DNA from: Anaerolineaceae bacterium
GTDB taxonomy: Bacteria; Chloroflexota; Anaerolineae; Aggregatilineales; Phototrophicaceae
Assembly (NCBI GenBank): GCA_028818375.1
Contig: JAPPOB010000010.1
Location: forward strand, 434,001-498,000
Reading direction: 5' to 3'
DNA length: 64,000 nucleotides
This document shows positions 49,681 to 58,020 of this stretch, piece by piece. Position 1 is the stretch's first letter. Each line of letters begins with the position of its first letter. The position numbers and the translations under genes are program-made. The notes beneath the pieces are model-generated. The model was not told where the DNA came from. It searched no databases and saw only the letters and a program-made list of their open reading frames with translations.

Positions 49681-49807
49681 CGCAACTCCTCTTTCCTCGA
49701 CCCGACCCATTCTATCCCCTGCGCCTGGAGAGGCAAGCGCCTTGCGTTGGCCGACCCTGGTGCAGACGCTATGCTCGACAAATGCCCGTTCACCGCCTGA
49801 CCCACAA

Positions 49808-50495
49808 ATGCCTGCCACTGGCTCTTGCCCTTTCGATGTTGGGGACGGCCAGGTCGTGGGACTCATTGGCCCCGACGGCAGTGGCAAAAGCACGCTGCCC
49901 AGATCAATTTTTGGCCTGGCGGATGTCTTCAGTGGATCGATCACAGTGGACGGCAAGCCGCTCACAGGCCTGACCGGCGCAAAAATCGTCAGGCCGGGGG
50001 CGGCCTGTGTGCCACATCGAAACATCGTGTTTGACGAATTGAACCTCGGCGAAAACCTGCAACTGGCAACCTGTCAACTGGACCGCCGGTAGACGGCCCA
50101 TGCCCTTGAAGCCGCCGGCGACCTGTTCCCTCTGGTTGCGAAACGGCACGATCAGCCTGCCAGTCTACTGAGTGGTGGCGAACGCCAGATGCTTGCCATA
50201 GCAATGGGCTGGCTGTCCCGGCCCACGCTGAAGCTGCTTGATGAGCCCGCGCCGGTCTGGCCCCCAACCTGGTCAACGACGTGTTCCATACCTTGTTGCA
50301 GCTGAAGGGCCAGGGGATGACGCTGGTGGTCGTTGAGCAATATGCCCGTAGCATATTGCGTCATTGCGATGAGGTCTTCATTCTGCGCGAAGGCTGCTGG
50401 CCTTCGCCGGCAGAGCAGAAGCCTGCCTGCGGGACGAGGAAACCATCAAGTCCTTGCTGGGCGCCGGGAACACTGGCCAGACCTGGCCGGCATGA
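49808..50495 (+). pseudogene. Degraded LivF-type ABC transporter ATPase
   Basis: Remnant of a branched-chain amino acid-type ABC ATPase spread over three frames. Walker A is VGLIGPDGSGKSTLPRSI in frame 2; an in-frame TAG stands at 50090-50092; the signature LLSGGERQMLAIAMGWLS and LLDEP continue in the same frame; a frameshift near 50245-50254 leads to GLAPNLVNDVFHTLLQLKGQ and VVVEQYARSILRHCDEVFIL; a second shift near 50395 leads to LAFAGRAEACLRDEETIKSL, ending at TGA 50493. The first 25 or so residues of the family are also missing. No LivG/H/M/K genes remain nearby. Confidence 0.88.
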
Positions 50496-50501
50496 TATAG
50501 T
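50493..50501 (+). promoter_or_regulatory. Extended -10 promoter for the DapA-like gene
   Basis: TGATATAGT (TGn followed by TATAGT at 50496-50501), 34 nt before ATG 50535. -35 is weak (CTGGCC at 17 nt), consistent with an extended -10 element. It overlaps the end of the ABC pseudogene. Confidence 0.5.
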
Positions 50502-50534
50502 ATCGTCGCCCCAGGTGAGAATGGGAAGCACGCC

Positions 50535-51470
50535 ATGACGTCAGCCATAAGCGGAATCTTCAACATTCTGGCAACGCCCTTCAATCCGGATGACTCCCTC
50601 GATCTCCCCGGACTTCGTCGCCTCATTGATTTCCAGCTGGCCCTTGGCGCCCACGGCCTGACGATCCTTGGCGTATTGGGGGAAGCGGCCAAACTCAGCG
50701 TCGAAGAGCGACGCGAGGTCATGGATACAGTCATGGACACTGTGAACGGACGCGTTCCGGTCGTGGTGGGCGCCAGTCATCAGGATAATGCGACGCGACT
50801 GGCGCTGTGCCGCGCTGCGGAAGACGCCGGGGCCGCCGGTGTCATGGTTGCGCCGCCCAGGATGGAGTCGCCAACGGACGAAGCAGTCTTCGCCATTTAC
50901 AGCGACCTGGCGCTGGGCTGTGATTTGGCCATCGTCGTGCAAGACTTTCCGCCCGTCAACGACATATTCATGTCCGCGCAACTCATCGCCAATATCGCGC
51001 GGGAAATCCCTGCTGCGCGTTACCTCAAGCTCGAAGATCCGCCCCTGATGCAAAAAATCAGCGAGATTCGCGCCGAAGTCGATGGGCTGGAAATCTTCGG
51101 CGGGCTCGGCGGCATGTTTCTGCTGGAAGAGTTGGGGCGCGGCGCGTCCGGCACCATGACGGGCTTCGCCTTCACGGAAATCCTGATCGCCGTCTTTGAC
51201 GCCTGGAGCAGCGGTCAGGAGGAACGCGCACAATGCATCTTTGACCGGTATCTGCCGCTGATTCGTTTCGAAAATCAGCCGGTCATCAACCTGAGCATTC
51301 GCAAGGAGTTATTGCGTCGCCGCGGTGCATTCGATTGCAACAAGCCAAGACCCCCCTACGCAGCGATCGACGATGGCACCCTGCAGGAAATCGACTGGGT
51401 CTTTGAGCGCGTCGGGATCGGCGATCCGACCCGCAAGATTGAATTTCACACAACAGGAGTACCCGCATGA
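50535..51470 (+). CDS. Dihydrodipicolinate synthase/N-acetylneuraminate lyase family protein
   Basis: 311 aa TIM barrel. ATPFNPDDSLDLPGLRRLI at the start, GVLGEAAKLSVEER in place of the usual GTTGE loop, and the Schiff-base lysine K165 in RYLKLEDPP. The Tyr of the family's YNVP proton-relay motif is Gln136 here (VVQDFPP), so it is unlikely to be true DapA. Members of this kind cleave or dehydrate 2-keto-3-deoxy acids. Coupled by ATGA to an SDR and near the sugar-acid dehydratase. Confidence 0.85.
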   Translation: MTSAISGIFNILATPFNPDDSLDLPGLRRLIDFQLALGAHGLTILGVLGEAAKLSVEERREVMDTVMDTVNGRVPVVVGASHQDNATRLALCRAAEDAGAAGVMVAPPRMESPTDEAVFAIYSDLALGCDLAIVVQDFPPVNDIFMSAQLIANIAREIPAARYLKLEDPPLMQKISEIRAEVDGLEIFGGLGGMFLLEELGRGASGTMTGFAFTEILIAVFDAWSSGQEERAQCIFDRYLPLIRFENQPVINLSIRKELLRRRGAFDCNKPRPPYAAIDDGTLQEIDWVFERVGIGDPTRKIEFHTTGVPA

Positions 51471-52249
51471 ATCTGGGACTGGAAAACAGGGTTGCGCTGG
51501 TTGCCGCTGCAAGCAAGGGACTGGGTTTCGGCGTGGCACGCGCCCTGGCCGCTGATGGTGCAAGGGTATCCATCTGTAGCCGTACGGCAGAGGACGTGGA
51601 AGCCGCGGGCCAGGCACTGAGAGACGAGACGGGCGCTGAGGTCATGGCCATGAGCTGTGACGTGACGGACCCTGAATCCATCAACAACTGGGTCGCTGCG
51701 ACAGTGGAGCGCTGGGGCCATATCGACGCGTTGCTGGTGAATGCCGGCGGCCCGCCTGCGGGCTTCATCCGCGAGATCAGTGAAGCGCAGTGGGAAGCAG
51801 CCTTTCAGTTGACCCTGATGAGTTCCATCCGCATGATCAATGCCGCCCTGCCCCATATGGGTCGCGGCAGCGCCATTTTGACGGTTACCTCTTCCTCGAT
51901 CCGGGAACCCATCGAACGTCTGGCGCTTTCGACAGTCATGCGTTCCGGTGTCATGGGCCTGGTGAAGACTCTGGCCGACGAACTCGCCGGAGACGGCATT
52001 CGGGTGAACAATCTGATCCCTGGCCGCATTGACACGGACCGCGTGAGGCAACTGGACGGCATTACAGCCAGCAGGCTCGGCATCTCGCCGGAAGAGGCGC
52101 GCGATCGCGCCATGGCCAACATCCCGCTGGGCAGGCTGGGCAGCATTGACGATTTTGGCGCGGCGGGGGCCTTCCTGCTCTCACCGGCCGCTGCCTACAT
52201 CACCGGCGCTTCGCTGCGAGTCGACGGTGGCCAGATGCGCTCAGTCTAG
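51467..52249 (+). CDS. SDR family protein lacking the catalytic Tyr/Lys
   Basis: 260 aa. NAD loop VAAASKGLGFGVARAL and VNAGGPPAG are normal. In the catalytic stretch TSSSIREPIERLALSTVMRS the family Tyr and Lys align with Ser155 and Arg159, as in one SDR branch annotated as 3-oxoacyl-ACP reductase-like. NNLIPGRIDTDRV and ITGASLRVDGGQMRSV close the fold. It may work with an altered mechanism. ATGA overlap with the DapA-like gene; its stop is 18 nt from the convergent aldolase gene. Confidence 0.85.
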   Translation: MNLGLENRVALVAAASKGLGFGVARALAADGARVSICSRTAEDVEAAGQALRDETGAEVMAMSCDVTDPESINNWVAATVERWGHIDALLVNAGGPPAGFIREISEAQWEAAFQLTLMSSIRMINAALPHMGRGSAILTVTSSSIREPIERLALSTVMRSGVMGLVKTLADELAGDGIRVNNLIPGRIDTDRVRQLDGITASRLGISPEEARDRAMANIPLGRLGSIDDFGAAGAFLLSPAAAYITGASLRVDGGQMRSV

Positions 52250-52266
52250 ACTGGCGGACGCCACCC

Positions 52267-53082
52267 CTACAAATTGACGCTCTGTTCGCGCACCCGTTCG
52301 GCGTCCGCGCCAACGGCGGCGCGGATTTCCTGAAATTCACTGGTCAGCATGCGCACAAATGAGGAAACGTCCGAACTGTGCATGACGAGGTTCGCGCCGG
52401 ACTTCACCCAGCGAATCTGCTGCCGCAAGAAGTTGTGGTGGATGCCAACCCCGACGCCTGCCGCCCTCGACTTTGAAATGATCGTCCGAATGGCTTCCTC
52501 AAAGTCAGGATGCTCGTAGTGTTCCGGGATTCCCATGCTGCAGGACAGGTCGTGAGGTCCCACCAGCACGGCGTCGATGAACGGGACAGCCAGAATGTCG
52601 TCCAGGGCTTCCATCGCCGGCACGCTTTCAATGTTGATGAACAGGTTGTTGCGCGCATTGCGCTGCGCCAGATAGTCCTCCAGTTCGGCCTCCGCGGCCT
52701 GCCCATCGATCATCCCCTGCAATTTGGCGCCCTTGACTGGCCCGAAATGCACAGCGCCACCCAGGATCCTGACCTGTTCCGGTGACTCGACGTAGGGTGC
52801 GATGATCCCGTGGGCGCCACCATCCAGCATCATCTGCGCCAGGTAGGGATCGGGCTCGGGAATGCGCACCACCGGGGCCATGTCCAGCGCCGCATAAGTC
52901 TGGCACATCCAGGAAACCATGCCGCGATCGCGCGGCGTGTGCTCGGTATCTATGAAAACCATGTCGATGCCCAGCTGACTGACCCGCCCGGCCCACTCGG
53001 GAGAGGGCGCGTAAATCGCCGTGCCAAAGACCAGATCACCGTCGTGCAAGGCCTGCTTTAGCTGCTTTCCGTCCACTGGCAC
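52267..53082 (-). CDS. HpcH/HpaI-family aldolase
   Basis: 271 aa class II pyruvate-aldolase barrel. FIDTEHTPRD (catalytic His, Glu region), VVRIPEPDPYLAQMMLDGGAH, INIESVPAMEALDDIL (metal-binding Glu) and VLVGPHDLSCSMG (metal-binding Asp) are conserved. These enzymes split 4-hydroxy-2-keto acids such as 2-keto-3-deoxy sugar acids into pyruvate and an aldehyde. GTG start at 53082 with GGAAGGA upstream. It could act after the dehydratase at 47648. Confidence 0.88.
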   Translation of the reverse strand: MPVDGKQLKQALHDGDLVFGTAIYAPSPEWAGRVSQLGIDMVFIDTEHTPRDRGMVSWMCQTYAALDMAPVVRIPEPDPYLAQMMLDGGAHGIIAPYVESPEQVRILGGAVHFGPVKGAKLQGMIDGQAAEAELEDYLAQRNARNNLFINIESVPAMEALDDILAVPFIDAVLVGPHDLSCSMGIPEHYEHPDFEEAIRTIISKSRAAGVGVGIHHNFLRQQIRWVKSGANLVMHSSDVSSFVRMLTSEFQEIRAAVGADAERVREQSVNL

Positions 53083-53161
53083 TCTTGTCCTTCCTGTTCA
53101 ACCAACAGCCATGCAGCATAACCCTGGCCTGCGGCAGCGTCAATCAGGCCCCCGGGAATTG

Positions 53162-54154
53162 TCACTCCAGCCGCAATATCCAGTCTCGCTCGATGCGCAG
53201 CCATACCTTCGTGCCTGGCTCCGGGACGGGGCAAGCATCCAGAGGGTGACGAAAGCGAAAGGCCTCGCCCGCTACGCGTACGGTCAGGCGCCAGTTTTCG
53301 CCTTCGTAGCTGCGTTGTACGAGCGTTCCGTCCAGCACGAGAGCGGAGTCTTCTGCTGCATTGGCCAGGCGCATACCGGCAGGATGCAGCAGCAAGTGTT
53401 CCCCATAGAAGGTTACCGCAGCCTGGGCCGCCAGCCACTCACCGCGGACAGGACTTCCCAGGCCCAGAAACTCAGCCACGAAGGCATTGCGTGGCCGCGC
53501 ATACAGGGCTTGCGGCGTGTCGTATTGTTCGATGCGCCCGGCGTTCATGATGGCGATGCGGTCGGCAATGGCGCTGGCTTCCTGCTGGTCGTGCGTGACG
53601 GTGATTACCGTTTGCCCCGTTTCAACAAAAATCTGCCGCAATTCGGGCAAAAGGCGGTCCCGCAGACCGGCGTCCAGAGAGGCCAGCGGTTCGTCCAGCA
53701 TCAGCAGCGACGGGCGGGGCGCCAGACTGCGCGCCAGCGCCACCCGTTGCTGTTCGCCGCCGGACAGTGAGTTGACGTCCCGCTGCCCCATGTCCTTCAT
53801 GCCGACCAGGGACAATGTGTCGCTGGTGAGTTGCGCAACGCTGTCTTGCCGACGCATGCGCAGCCCGAAGGCGACGTTTTGCGCGACCGTCATGTGAGGA
53901 AACAGGGCATAGTCCTGAAACATCAGGCCAAAATTGCGTTCGTGCACCGCGACGTCCTCGAAGTCCACGCCCTGAAGGCGAATTTCTCCATGGTCCGGCG
54001 CCTCCAGACCGGCGATAATTCGCAGCAGCGTGGTCTTGCCACAGCCACTGGGCCCCAGCAAACAGACGATTTCGCCAGCCTGCACCTCCAGGGAAACGTC
54101 GTCCAGCACCTGTGAGTTGCCAAAGCGTTTGCAGACATGGCGCAATTGCAACAT
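53162..54154 (-). CDS. thiQ: Thiamine ABC transporter ATPase (ThiQ-like)
   Basis: 330 aa. Walker A GPSGCGKTT (34-42), Q-loop MFQDYALFPHMTV, signature SLSGGEQQRVALARS, Walker B LLMLDEPLASLD, and H-loop VTHDQQEA. A C-terminal TOBE-like domain (about 240-330) follows, longer than in classical ThiQ and more like the iron/polyamine Fbp/Pot ATPases. Thiamine assignment rests on the upstream TPP riboswitch and TbpA-like protein. One-base overlap with the permease gene (TGATG). Confidence 0.82.
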   Translation of the reverse strand: MLQLRHVCKRFGNSQVLDDVSLEVQAGEIVCLLGPSGCGKTTLLRIIAGLEAPDHGEIRLQGVDFEDVAVHERNFGLMFQDYALFPHMTVAQNVAFGLRMRRQDSVAQLTSDTLSLVGMKDMGQRDVNSLSGGEQQRVALARSLAPRPSLLMLDEPLASLDAGLRDRLLPELRQIFVETGQTVITVTHDQQEASAIADRIAIMNAGRIEQYDTPQALYARPRNAFVAEFLGLGSPVRGEWLAAQAAVTFYGEHLLLHPAGMRLANAAEDSALVLDGTLVQRSYEGENWRLTVRVAGEAFRFRHPLDACPVPEPGTKVWLRIERDWILRLE

Positions 54155-55791
54155 CAGAACGCTCCGCTGCCGGCGCGCTGAACGCGTTCAATCACAATGA
54201 ATCCCAGGCTGCAGGTCAGCAACAGAATGACGCTCATGGCCATCGCCTGGCCCATGTTCATCGTGCCGGGCTGGCCCAGCAAACGGTAAATCACAACCGG
54301 AATGGTCGCGTTTGCCGGACGTGCGATGAACAGCGAGGCGCCAAATTCGCCCATGCTGATGGTGAAGGCGAAGATCGCGCCGACCAGCAGGCCGCGACTG
54401 ACAAGCGGAAGGTCAATCTGACGCCAGACTTGCCAGGGAGTCGCGCCGAGCACGCTGGCGGATTCGCGCAGGGAGGGTGAAATGGCATCCAGCGAGGGCT
54501 GGATGCTGCGCACCACGAAGGGCAGCGCCACCAGGGTGTGGGCGATCGGGATGAGCACCGGCGAGGCGCGCAAGTCCAGCGGCGGCTCGTCAAGCGCGAC
54601 GATGAAGCCGAAGCCAAGGGTGACCGCGCTGGTGGCCAGGGGCAGCATGAACAGCGGGTCCAGCCAGCGTCGACTGCGCCGCTGAATCAGCGATGCCGCC
54701 AGCAGGCCAAGAACAAGCGCCATAGCTGTGGTGCAGAAGGCGTAGAACAGTGAATTGCCGACCGCCTGGACGGGCGGAACGAAAAGGACCGAACCACGAA
54801 CATCGCGGGACAGGGCCGCATACCAGGCGCCGGTCAGTCCCTCCGCTCCACTTAGCGACCGCAGGGCCAGCGCCAGCAGGGGAGCGGCCAGCAGCACCAG
54901 CATGAAGCCGCTTACCGCGCTGACTGCCAGGCACTGCCGCCACCCCCGGGGGCGGGGCGCTTGCGCCGCCCTGAGTGCCAGGGGCAGACGTTGACGCAAG
55001 CGCGTGTAGAAGAGCATCAGGACCAGCATGAAAGAGATCTGCAGCAGGGAAAGCCCGGCGGCCACCGGCAAATTGAAAAGATTGACAGCCTGCAAATAGA
55101 TCTCCACTTCCAGCGTGGAGAAGCGCAATTCACCCAGGATGATGATGACGCCGAAGCTGGTGAAGGTGAAAATGAAGATGAGCGCCGCTGCCGCCAGCAG
55201 GGCCGGCCGCAACAGGGGCAGTCGGATTTCCCACCAGAGGCGCCAACCCTGCGCGCCAAGGACGCGCGCCGCATCCTCCTGCAGGGTACTGCGATTGGCC
55301 CAAAAGCCGGTGATAATGCGCAGGGCCACGGCAAAATTGTAAAAGACGTGCGCGATGAGGATGATCGCCAGCGTGCCCTCCAGCCGCAACGGCGCGGCAT
55401 TCGGCCCCAGCGTTTGCCGCAGCAGGTCATTGACCAGCCCCCCCGACCCGATCAGGGCGGAAAAGGCGGCCGCGACGACGACCGTTGGCAACACAAAGGC
55501 CAGCGTCGAAAGCGACAGCAGCAGGGACCGCCCTGGAAAGGACCAACGAACACATACCCAGGCCGCCGGCAGCACCAGCGCGATTGTCAACACCGTGGAA
55601 AGCAGCGCCTGAAAAACGGTGAATACAAGGGTGTTCAGGTGCCAGGGAGAAAGCAGTTGCCGCAGCTGCCCTGTTTCCAGTGTTCCGTCCGGCGCCAGCC
55701 CCAGCGCAAGGATGGAGAGCAGCGGCCAGACGTAGAACAGCCCCAGAAAAAGCAGCGGCAGCAGCAGCAGTGGACGCGCCAGCCGGGCCAT
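54154..55791 (-). CDS. thiP: Thiamine ABC transporter permease (ThiP-like), two-domain
   Basis: 545 aa with about 12 helices, two fused BPD_transp_1 domains. Each half carries an EAA-like loop: EDAARVLGAQGWRLWWEI and RESASVLGATPWQVWRQI, which contact the ATPase. First helix LLLLPLLFLGLFYVWPLLSI. The ATG at 55791 shares a base with the tbpA stop; the frame upstream of it is spurious. Fits ThiP/FbpB-type importers. Confidence 0.85.
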   Translation of the reverse strand: MARLARPLLLLPLLFLGLFYVWPLLSILALGLAPDGTLETGQLRQLLSPWHLNTLVFTVFQALLSTVLTIALVLPAAWVCVRWSFPGRSLLLSLSTLAFVLPTVVVAAAFSALIGSGGLVNDLLRQTLGPNAAPLRLEGTLAIILIAHVFYNFAVALRIITGFWANRSTLQEDAARVLGAQGWRLWWEIRLPLLRPALLAAAALIFIFTFTSFGVIIILGELRFSTLEVEIYLQAVNLFNLPVAAGLSLLQISFMLVLMLFYTRLRQRLPLALRAAQAPRPRGWRQCLAVSAVSGFMLVLLAAPLLALALRSLSGAEGLTGAWYAALSRDVRGSVLFVPPVQAVGNSLFYAFCTTAMALVLGLLAASLIQRRSRRWLDPLFMLPLATSAVTLGFGFIVALDEPPLDLRASPVLIPIAHTLVALPFVVRSIQPSLDAISPSLRESASVLGATPWQVWRQIDLPLVSRGLLVGAIFAFTISMGEFGASLFIARPANATIPVVIYRLLGQPGTMNMGQAMAMSVILLLTCSLGFIVIERVQRAGSGAF

Positions 55792-56831
55792 CAGCCCCCG
55801 CGCAACACAGTTTCCGTCCAGGCCTGGATCCACGTTTCGCGCATGGCGTCGATGTCCTCCGGCGAGACTGACGCCGGCGCTTCCGCTACCTGCGCGTACT
55901 CGACAAACACGTCGGGAAGTACCGCCTCCTGATTGACCGGAAAGACAAACATCTGAAGAGGTATGTCCTCCTGGAAACGCGTGTCCAGCATGAAATCAAT
56001 CAGTTGCTGCGCCGCTTCCACTTGCTCGCTGCCATCCAGAATCCCGGCGAATTCAATCTGACGAAAGCAGGTCTGGTCCGCGACAATGGCGCCGGTCGGC
56101 GCCCGTTCGGGAGTTTCCTCCATGAAAAACACCTCGGCCGGCGGACTGCTGGCGTAACTGACCACCAGCGGATACTCACCGCCGCTGTGGCTGAATTCGC
56201 CCCAGTAGGCCAGTTCCCAGCCGCTGACCACGCGCACCTCGTTTTCGACCAGTTGGCTCCAGAAGTCCAGCCAGGTCTCTTGCCCTTCCGTGCCAAAGAC
56301 ACCGACCGTCGCCAGCATGAAAGACAGACCCGGGGACGAGGTCGCCGGGTTTTCGACCACCAGCAGCCCTCGATACTCCGGCTCGGTCAGGTCCGCCAGA
56401 CTTTCCGGCAAGGGCAAACCCTGTTGTTCAAACCAGGCGACATCGTAGTTCAGGCAAACGTCCCCGAAGTCAATCGGCGTAACCCTGAATTGATCATCCA
56501 TTTGAAACTGTTGCGGAACCTGCTCCAGCAAGGGGGATTCGTAAGGCAGGAAAATGTCGTTCGACAAGGCCCGGCTGAGAAAACTGTTGTCCACGCCGAA
56601 AAGCACGTCGCCCAAGGGGTTGCCGCGCGACAAAATGGCCTTGTTAAGCATTTCGCCGGCGTCGCCGCTCTGCAGAATCTCGACCTGAATTCCCGTGCTC
56701 TCCGTGAATTCAGCCAGTACGTCTTCCCCGATGGCAAAGCTGTCATGGGTGACCAGCGTCACCACGGTCTCCTGGGCGCTGACGGACGTCAGCAGCGCCA
56801 GCAGCAGCGTCAAGGTCATTGCAATTCGCAT
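55791..56831 (-). CDS. tbpA: Thiamine-binding periplasmic/lipid-linked protein (TbpA-like)
   Basis: 346 aa. Signal peptide MRIAMTLTLLLALLTSVSA with likely cleavage before QETVV. Mature protein matches TbpA: THDSFAIGEDVLAEF, QSGDAGEMLNKAILSRGNP, FGVDNSFLSRAL, and PIDFGDVCLNYD; PATSSPGLSFMLATV is the pyrophosphate/thiamine-binding cleft region. GGAAGGAG lies 5 nt before the ATG at 56831, immediately after the riboswitch terminator. First gene of tbpA-thiP-thiQ. Confidence 0.9.
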   Translation of the reverse strand: MRIAMTLTLLLALLTSVSAQETVVTLVTHDSFAIGEDVLAEFTESTGIQVEILQSGDAGEMLNKAILSRGNPLGDVLFGVDNSFLSRALSNDIFLPYESPLLEQVPQQFQMDDQFRVTPIDFGDVCLNYDVAWFEQQGLPLPESLADLTEPEYRGLLVVENPATSSPGLSFMLATVGVFGTEGQETWLDFWSQLVENEVRVVSGWELAYWGEFSHSGGEYPLVVSYASSPPAEVFFMEETPERAPTGAIVADQTCFRQIEFAGILDGSEQVEAAQQLIDFMLDTRFQEDIPLQMFVFPVNQEAVLPDVFVEYAQVAEAPASVSPEDIDAMRETWIQAWTETVLRGG

Positions 56832-56847
56832 GTCCGCTCCTTCCAAC

Positions 56848-56876
56848 AAAAAAACCACCCCGCCTCCAGGGTGGTT
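56848..56876 (-). terminator. Intrinsic terminator of the TPP riboswitch
   Basis: On the minus strand AACCACCC (56876-56869), 8-nt loop, GGGTGGTT (56860-56853), then a run of T to 56848. It lies between the aptamer and the tbpA ribosome-binding site, so ligand-bound RNA is expected to terminate here. Confidence 0.85.
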
Positions 56877-56889
56877 GATTTCGCCTCGC

Positions 56890-56983
56890 TACACTTCCTG
56901 CGCCGGCATGATCCGGATCAGGTTCGAGGGTCGATGCGACCTTACGCATCCTCTCAGCCCGCTCGCGCGGACTCCCCTGTTGG
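56890..56983 (-). ncRNA. TPP riboswitch (THI element)
   Basis: The minus strand reads ACAGGGGAGTCC at the 5' end, GGGCTGAGAGG (the conserved CUGAGA), GACCCTCGAACCTGATCCGG and ATGCCGGCGCAGGAAG at the 3' end, all hallmark segments of the thiamine pyrophosphate aptamer. A terminator hairpin follows, then tbpA, so it should switch off the importer when TPP is abundant. Confidence 0.95.
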
Positions 56984-57033
56984 CTCTGTTGTCAAATCAG
57001 GTTAACACTTTTACGCGCATTCGTCAAACAAAA

Positions 57034-57819
57034 CTAACAGGCTTGCTTCAAAAACTGTTGCAGCCACGCGTCAAAGCGACCGGCATTGCACTGTTCGGTG
57101 TAGTCCAGCAAGGCGCCGCCGTCCATGGGATAAAGGGGATAGCAACTGGTCGGCCATGCCCCGTTCGGGGCTTCCACGATGTAGTCCGCGCCAGGCGAAG
57201 GCAGGACATGACCGCCACTTTCCTCGCGAACATCGTCTACCATTCGTTCCACGGTAACAATCACCGTCTTTGCGATGTACACCAGTTCCATATCGATGCC
57301 AAGATTGCGGTTAAGCAAGACATTGCCCTGGCCATCCGCTGCCAGGCCATGCAACACCGCCAGGTCCAGCGAAATGGCCGGAAAGGCCACAAGCTCATCA
57401 CGGCCGTAGGCATCCGGCGCCGCCTGCACGTCAGGACGCAGACGAGGCAGGTCCGTGCCCCGCCAGGCGCGGGAAGGCATGTAACTCGTACCCGCCATGG
57501 TCGCCCGCATGCCGGACACGATGCTCAATTCGGTCTCTTCCTGGATATGAATGCTGCCCTTCTGCGCAGCAGCGCTGTACACGGGCGCCAAGCCGAAGGA
57601 CTCCAGTCCAAAATAAACGCTGCGGACTGTCTCTACGCAGCCCGCTCCAACCAGCAAATCGGATTCCAGCCCGGCGGTGAAGCAAAGCAGGGTCAGGTCT
57701 CGGGGCCGTGGTTCCCGTAGCAGCATACCCCGCACAAAGGCCAGAGGTCGCCGATAGAGAGTCATGCCGCCCAGGGCGAGCGTTTGGCCGTCGCGCAGTG
57801 TGTCGGCGGCCTCTGCCAT
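57034..57819 (-). CDS. CoA-transferase subunit A-like protein (glutaconate CoA-transferase alpha family), orphan
   Basis: 261 aa from ATG 57819; the frame continues upstream to 57897. LRDGQTLALGGMTLYRRPLA, LLCFTAGLESDLLVGAGCV and AAQKGSIHIQEETELSIVSGM resemble the alpha subunit of glutaconate-type (family I) CoA-transferases. In that family the catalytic Glu is on the beta subunit, and the two genes are normally adjacent; no beta gene lies on either side here. Substrate unknown. Transcribed toward the thiamine riboswitch, divergent from ctpA. Confidence 0.72.
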   Translation of the reverse strand: MAEAADTLRDGQTLALGGMTLYRRPLAFVRGMLLREPRPRDLTLLCFTAGLESDLLVGAGCVETVRSVYFGLESFGLAPVYSAAAQKGSIHIQEETELSIVSGMRATMAGTSYMPSRAWRGTDLPRLRPDVQAAPDAYGRDELVAFPAISLDLAVLHGLAADGQGNVLLNRNLGIDMELVYIAKTVIVTVERMVDDVREESGGHVLPSPGADYIVEAPNGAWPTSCYPLYPMDGGALLDYTEQCNAGRFDAWLQQFLKQAC

Positions 57820-57989
57820 TGAACACAGTCGAAAAATTACAGCCGCCCTTCTGAACACACCCGCCTGACACAGAACCTGCTGGCCAGTCAACCGCACGTT
57901 ACGGTGAGCAGCAGTCTGCGGACAGCGCTCATTCTACCCGCTCAAGAAACCGTATCAAGCATGTTAAGCGGGGGCTCAGGATGCACCGT

Positions 57990-57995
57990 TATACT
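57990..57995 (+). promoter_or_regulatory. Putative -10 element for the CtpA-type protease gene
   Basis: TATACT, 25 nt ahead of ATG 58021; no convincing -35 at standard spacing. Confidence 0.35.
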
Positions 57996-58020
57996 CGGCC
58001 AAAAGAACCCGGAGCCGACA

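Noticed and set aside
49681..50025. N-terminal extension of the PhyH frame
   Set aside because: Upstream residues match nothing and run across the ABC pseudogene; a GAGGAG site marks the ATG at 49680.
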